Assembly (NCBI GenBank): GCA_016290215.1
Contig: JAEETH010000019.1
Location: 1 to 52,382, forward strand
Length of the DNA: 52,382 nucleotides
Source of the DNA: Bacteroidales bacterium
Lineage (GTDB): Bacteria; Bacteroidota; Bacteroidia; Bacteroidales; F082
Direction: 5' to 3'
Shown here: one piece after another, positions 50,669-52,382 of the stretch
Layout: each line of letters starts with the position of its first letter
How positions within the stretch are numbered: the first letter of the stretch is position 1
Translations under genes and position numbers: made by a program
Notes under the pieces: model-generated
What the model saw: the letters and a program-made list of their open reading frames with translations, nothing else
Database searches by the model: none
What the model was told of the DNA's origin: nothing

Positions 50669-51756
50669 ATTTTCAAGAAAGCATTTTTTACAATATCGAT
50701 TCTTTCTTTGATTTTCTTTGCTGTGTGCGTTCGATAGCGTCCTTCGACCTGAACAGAAAATGGAGTTTTCTCTTGTTTGTTTAATATCAATTCTTTTGGT
50801 GCTTTTACAGGGAGTGTGCTTTGCTCTAATAATGCTTGGTGCACACCAATGGATATTGCCTCAAAATACGGTTTTGATATTCCTGTAACACCTTTCTTTT
50901 TAGCAAATCCTTGTCCTGGATATGCTTTTGCTACATAAGACACCATTTGCTTGAAACTCTTTCTTTTACTTTCCATTTCTTCCTCTGTGCAAGTATCATT
51001 CTTTTCCTTCAAATAATCATCTAAATATGCAGACACCCCCATTGATTCGACTTTTTTAAAAGATGGATAACAATCACAAAAAGCGAAAAATCTAAGAAGC
51101 AGTTCTTCCTCTTCTCTCCTATTTTCCATGTATTTACTAATGGGACACAGCTTTTTATACTCTTTATCTTTAGCTAATTCTATAATAAGATTTGTAAATC
51201 TCCCTTTGTAGATTCCACGACGTGTTTCCATTGGAAGCAATGGCACACTGCTAGTGTTAATCCTATCGAACATCTCATTTCTAACATCTTCAGTTGCTTT
51301 CGATGAGAGAACAACCATTCGAATGGCGATATTCTTTATTAACCGTTGACGCGCTATGGGTAGTTGGCTGTACTTTGTATTATTTAATTCGGTCAATTTT
51401 TCTAGTCCAGACAATTCTAACTCATCTTTTAAAAAAGCTGCCATGGTTCTAATTCTCTGTGAACCATCAACTATTTCTAATCGCCCATTTTCCCTTATCT
51501 CTGCAGCAAAAATGAATGGCACTGGCAGTCCAAGAATAAGACTCTCAATAAATCTTGATTGGTGCTTATTATCCCAAACAAATTCTCGTTGATAGTCCGG
51601 AATATAAAGTTCATTGTCATCCTTCTCTAATCCATCAAGGTACTTTTGAACATAAATTTCAACGGTAAATTCTCTCACATCAAACGATACTGGCTTTTGT
51701 TCTGCCTCAATCTGTTTGTCAATTCTTTGTAATTTTTCCTGATTTAGATTTTCCAT
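50665..51756 (-). CDS. DUF262 (GmrS-N/ParB-like) protein
   Basis: 363 residues. DUF262 motifs: IPDYQREFVW at 52-61, then FIESLILGLPVPFIF, and the DGSQR box at 97-101 (usually DGQQR), where the ParB-like fold binds nucleotide. The rest is helical with a Lys/Glu-rich C-terminus. In GmrSD-type and other defence systems DUF262 proteins hydrolyse NTP or sense modified DNA; here the usual C-terminal nuclease domain (DUF1524) is absent, and the following gene supplies a HEPN domain instead. Overlaps the HEPN gene. AT-rich, like its neighbours. Confidence 0.85.
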   Translation of the reverse strand: MENLNQEKLQRIDKQIEAEQKPVSFDVREFTVEIYVQKYLDGLEKDDNELYIPDYQREFVWDNKHQSRFIESLILGLPVPFIFAAEIRENGRLEIVDGSQRIRTMAAFLKDELELSGLEKLTELNNTKYSQLPIARQRLIKNIAIRMVVLSSKATEDVRNEMFDRINTSSVPLLPMETRRGIYKGRFTNLIIELAKDKEYKKLCPISKYMENRREEEELLLRFFAFCDCYPSFKKVESMGVSAYLDDYLKEKNDTCTEEEMESKRKSFKQMVSYVAKAYPGQGFAKKKGVTGISKPYFEAISIGVHQALLEQSTLPVKAPKELILNKQEKTPFSVQVEGRYRTHTAKKIKERIDIVKNAFLKI

Positions 51757-51824
51757 ATTTTAGATTGTTTTGTGGTCAAAATGTCCTTAAAAATTTTAGA
51801 CTTGGGTGTTGAACAATGTATATA

Positions 51825-52103
51825 TCATTTTTTTGTGAATAGATACTGTATTGAATCTTTCACAAGCCAAACACCAGCCAGTGCCATTAGCCCTAAATAT
51901 ATAGGGGCAGCAGACATCCCGCCACCTCCATTGGAACTATAATCATATAACCAATTTGTCGACAAGTCTCGCATTGTCGCAAAATTCCAGTTGCAATCGA
52001 ACAGACATAAAACAAATGCAAAAACACCAAGTATTGGTGGTATCAAGAATAGAATACCGATAATGCATTCTATTTTCTTTCCTTTAATCTTTGATTCTTC
52101 CAT
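51825..52103 (-). CDS. small two-helix membrane protein, unknown
   Basis: 92 residues. Two membrane helices: IECIIGILFLIPPILGVFAF (about 11-30) and IYLGLMALAGVWLVKDSIQY (about 68-87), with a Gly-rich loop (SSNGGGGMSAAP). No family was recognised. It lies 68 bases upstream of the DUF262 gene on the same strand and shares its AT-rich composition, so it may belong to the same insert, either as an accessory (for example membrane-acting) component or as a bystander. Confidence 0.6.
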   Translation of the reverse strand: MEESKIKGKKIECIIGILFLIPPILGVFAFVLCLFDCNWNFATMRDLSTNWLYDYSSNGGGGMSAAPIYLGLMALAGVWLVKDSIQYLFTKK

Positions 52104-52122
52104 ATTACTATTTTTTAATTAA

Positions 52123-52154
52123 AAGCTGGGCAGCCCCTTTGAGCCACCCAGCTT
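52123..52154 (-). terminator. terminator of nifJ
   Basis: On the minus strand AAGCTGGGTGGC, a loop, GCTGCCCAGCTTTT. It is directly 3' of the nifJ stop codon and precedes the small membrane protein gene. Confidence 0.75.
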
Positions 52155-52167
52155 GAAAATTAAAAGA

Positions 52168-52382
52168 TTATTTCCCTTCGCTCAGCTTCTTATACCCTTC
52201 GTATCTCAGCTTGGCGAATTGCTCGGTCTTGGCGAACAGTTCCTTGGCTTCCTCGGGGAAGGTCTTCACGAGCGAGTTGTAACGCACCTCACCCATGATG
52301 AACTTCTGGAAGTCGGCCCAGTTGGGTTCCTTCGAATCCAAGTGGAAGCCGTTCTTGCCTTCCTCTTCCTCGGCGGGGTTGA
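52168..52382 (-). CDS. nifJ: pyruvate:ferredoxin (flavodoxin) oxidoreductase, C-terminal part
   Basis: The 71 visible residues (NPAEEEEGKNGFHLDSKEP, then FIMGEVRYNSLVKTFPEE) and the ending KLRYEGYKKLSEGK match the C-terminus of NifJ-type pyruvate:ferredoxin oxidoreductases. The enzyme decarboxylates pyruvate to acetyl-CoA and reduces ferredoxin or flavodoxin, typical of anaerobes. The gene runs off the right edge on the minus strand. The rest cannot be judged. Confidence 0.9.
   Translation of the reverse strand, partial: NPAEEEEGKNGFHLDSKEPNWADFQKFIMGEVRYNSLVKTFPEEAKELFAKTEQFAKLRYEGYKKLSEGK

Noticed and set aside
49930-52110. An integrated phage or integrative element
   Set aside because: The segment is AT-rich, but no integrase, att duplication or structural genes are visible.

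Overview
The window looks like a chromosomal contig of an anaerobic, probably gut- or rumen-associated Bacteroidales species (phylum Bacteroidota). Evidence read from the sequence: the -7 box TAnnTTTG precedes most genes, once with TTTG 20 bases upstream; Shine-Dalgarno sequences are mostly absent; there are T9SS-type C-terminal tails, a PorW/SprE homologue, a C10 cysteine protease, a gingipain-like adhesin, and a NifJ C-terminus. No plasmid or phage genes were seen.

Layout. 1-3.4 kb: tail of one secreted protein and a complete C10 protease. 3.5-8.6 kb: mfd and a convergent Na+/alanine symporter. 8.7-13.1 kb: an AAA/DUF4143 ATPase with a three-copy 32-bp repeat array upstream, a histidine-rich CobW GTPase, msrC, and an OxyR-like LysR regulator. 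13.2-19 kb: TrkH, DUF389 and a secreted M6 metalloprotease. 19.2-21.3 kb: tRNA-Ala(CGC), a choline-kinase-like gene with a 17-codon leader ORF, and SufT/SufE. 21.5-29.8 kb: one 2,790-residue adhesin-like secreted protein. 30.2-33.1 kb: tRNA-Ala(GGC), an S41 protease, fabD. 33.2-38.1 kb: a minus-strand operon of a predicted pseudokinase, PorW/SprE, bactofilin and folE. 38.2-39.5 kb: a second AAA ATPase, again with three 32-bp repeats upstream. 39.7-48.7 kb: pheT, a sigma-54 activator, LptE, a hypothetical protein, SecG, an MMPL exporter and a LolA-like protein. 48.7-49.9 kb: a REP/RAYT island. 49.9-52.1 kb: a visibly AT-rich insert with a DUF262 protein, a HEPN protein and a small membrane protein. 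52.2 kb to end: 3' end of nifJ.

Functional themes. Several genes serve envelope biogenesis and secretion: PorW/SprE for T9SS, LptE for LPS, SecG for Sec export, and LolA/MMPL for lipid or lipoprotein traffic. The C10 and M6 proteases and the giant adhesin are the likely secreted cargo. Intergenic regions are full of dispersed palindromes of several families, some of which have entered coding sequences in frame (mfd, the sigma-54 activator, the RAYT gene).

Strongest leads: (1) two divergent AAA/DUF4143 ATPases, each preceded by three palindromic units at exactly 32-bp period but of unrelated sequence; (2) a RAYT surrounded by five REP pairs, one inside its own reading frame; (3) the overlapping DUF262-HEPN pair, a candidate defence or toxin module; (4) a leader ORF with a strong Shine-Dalgarno, adjacent to a hairpin, overlapping the choline-kinase-like gene; (5) a pseudokinase in the PorW operon.
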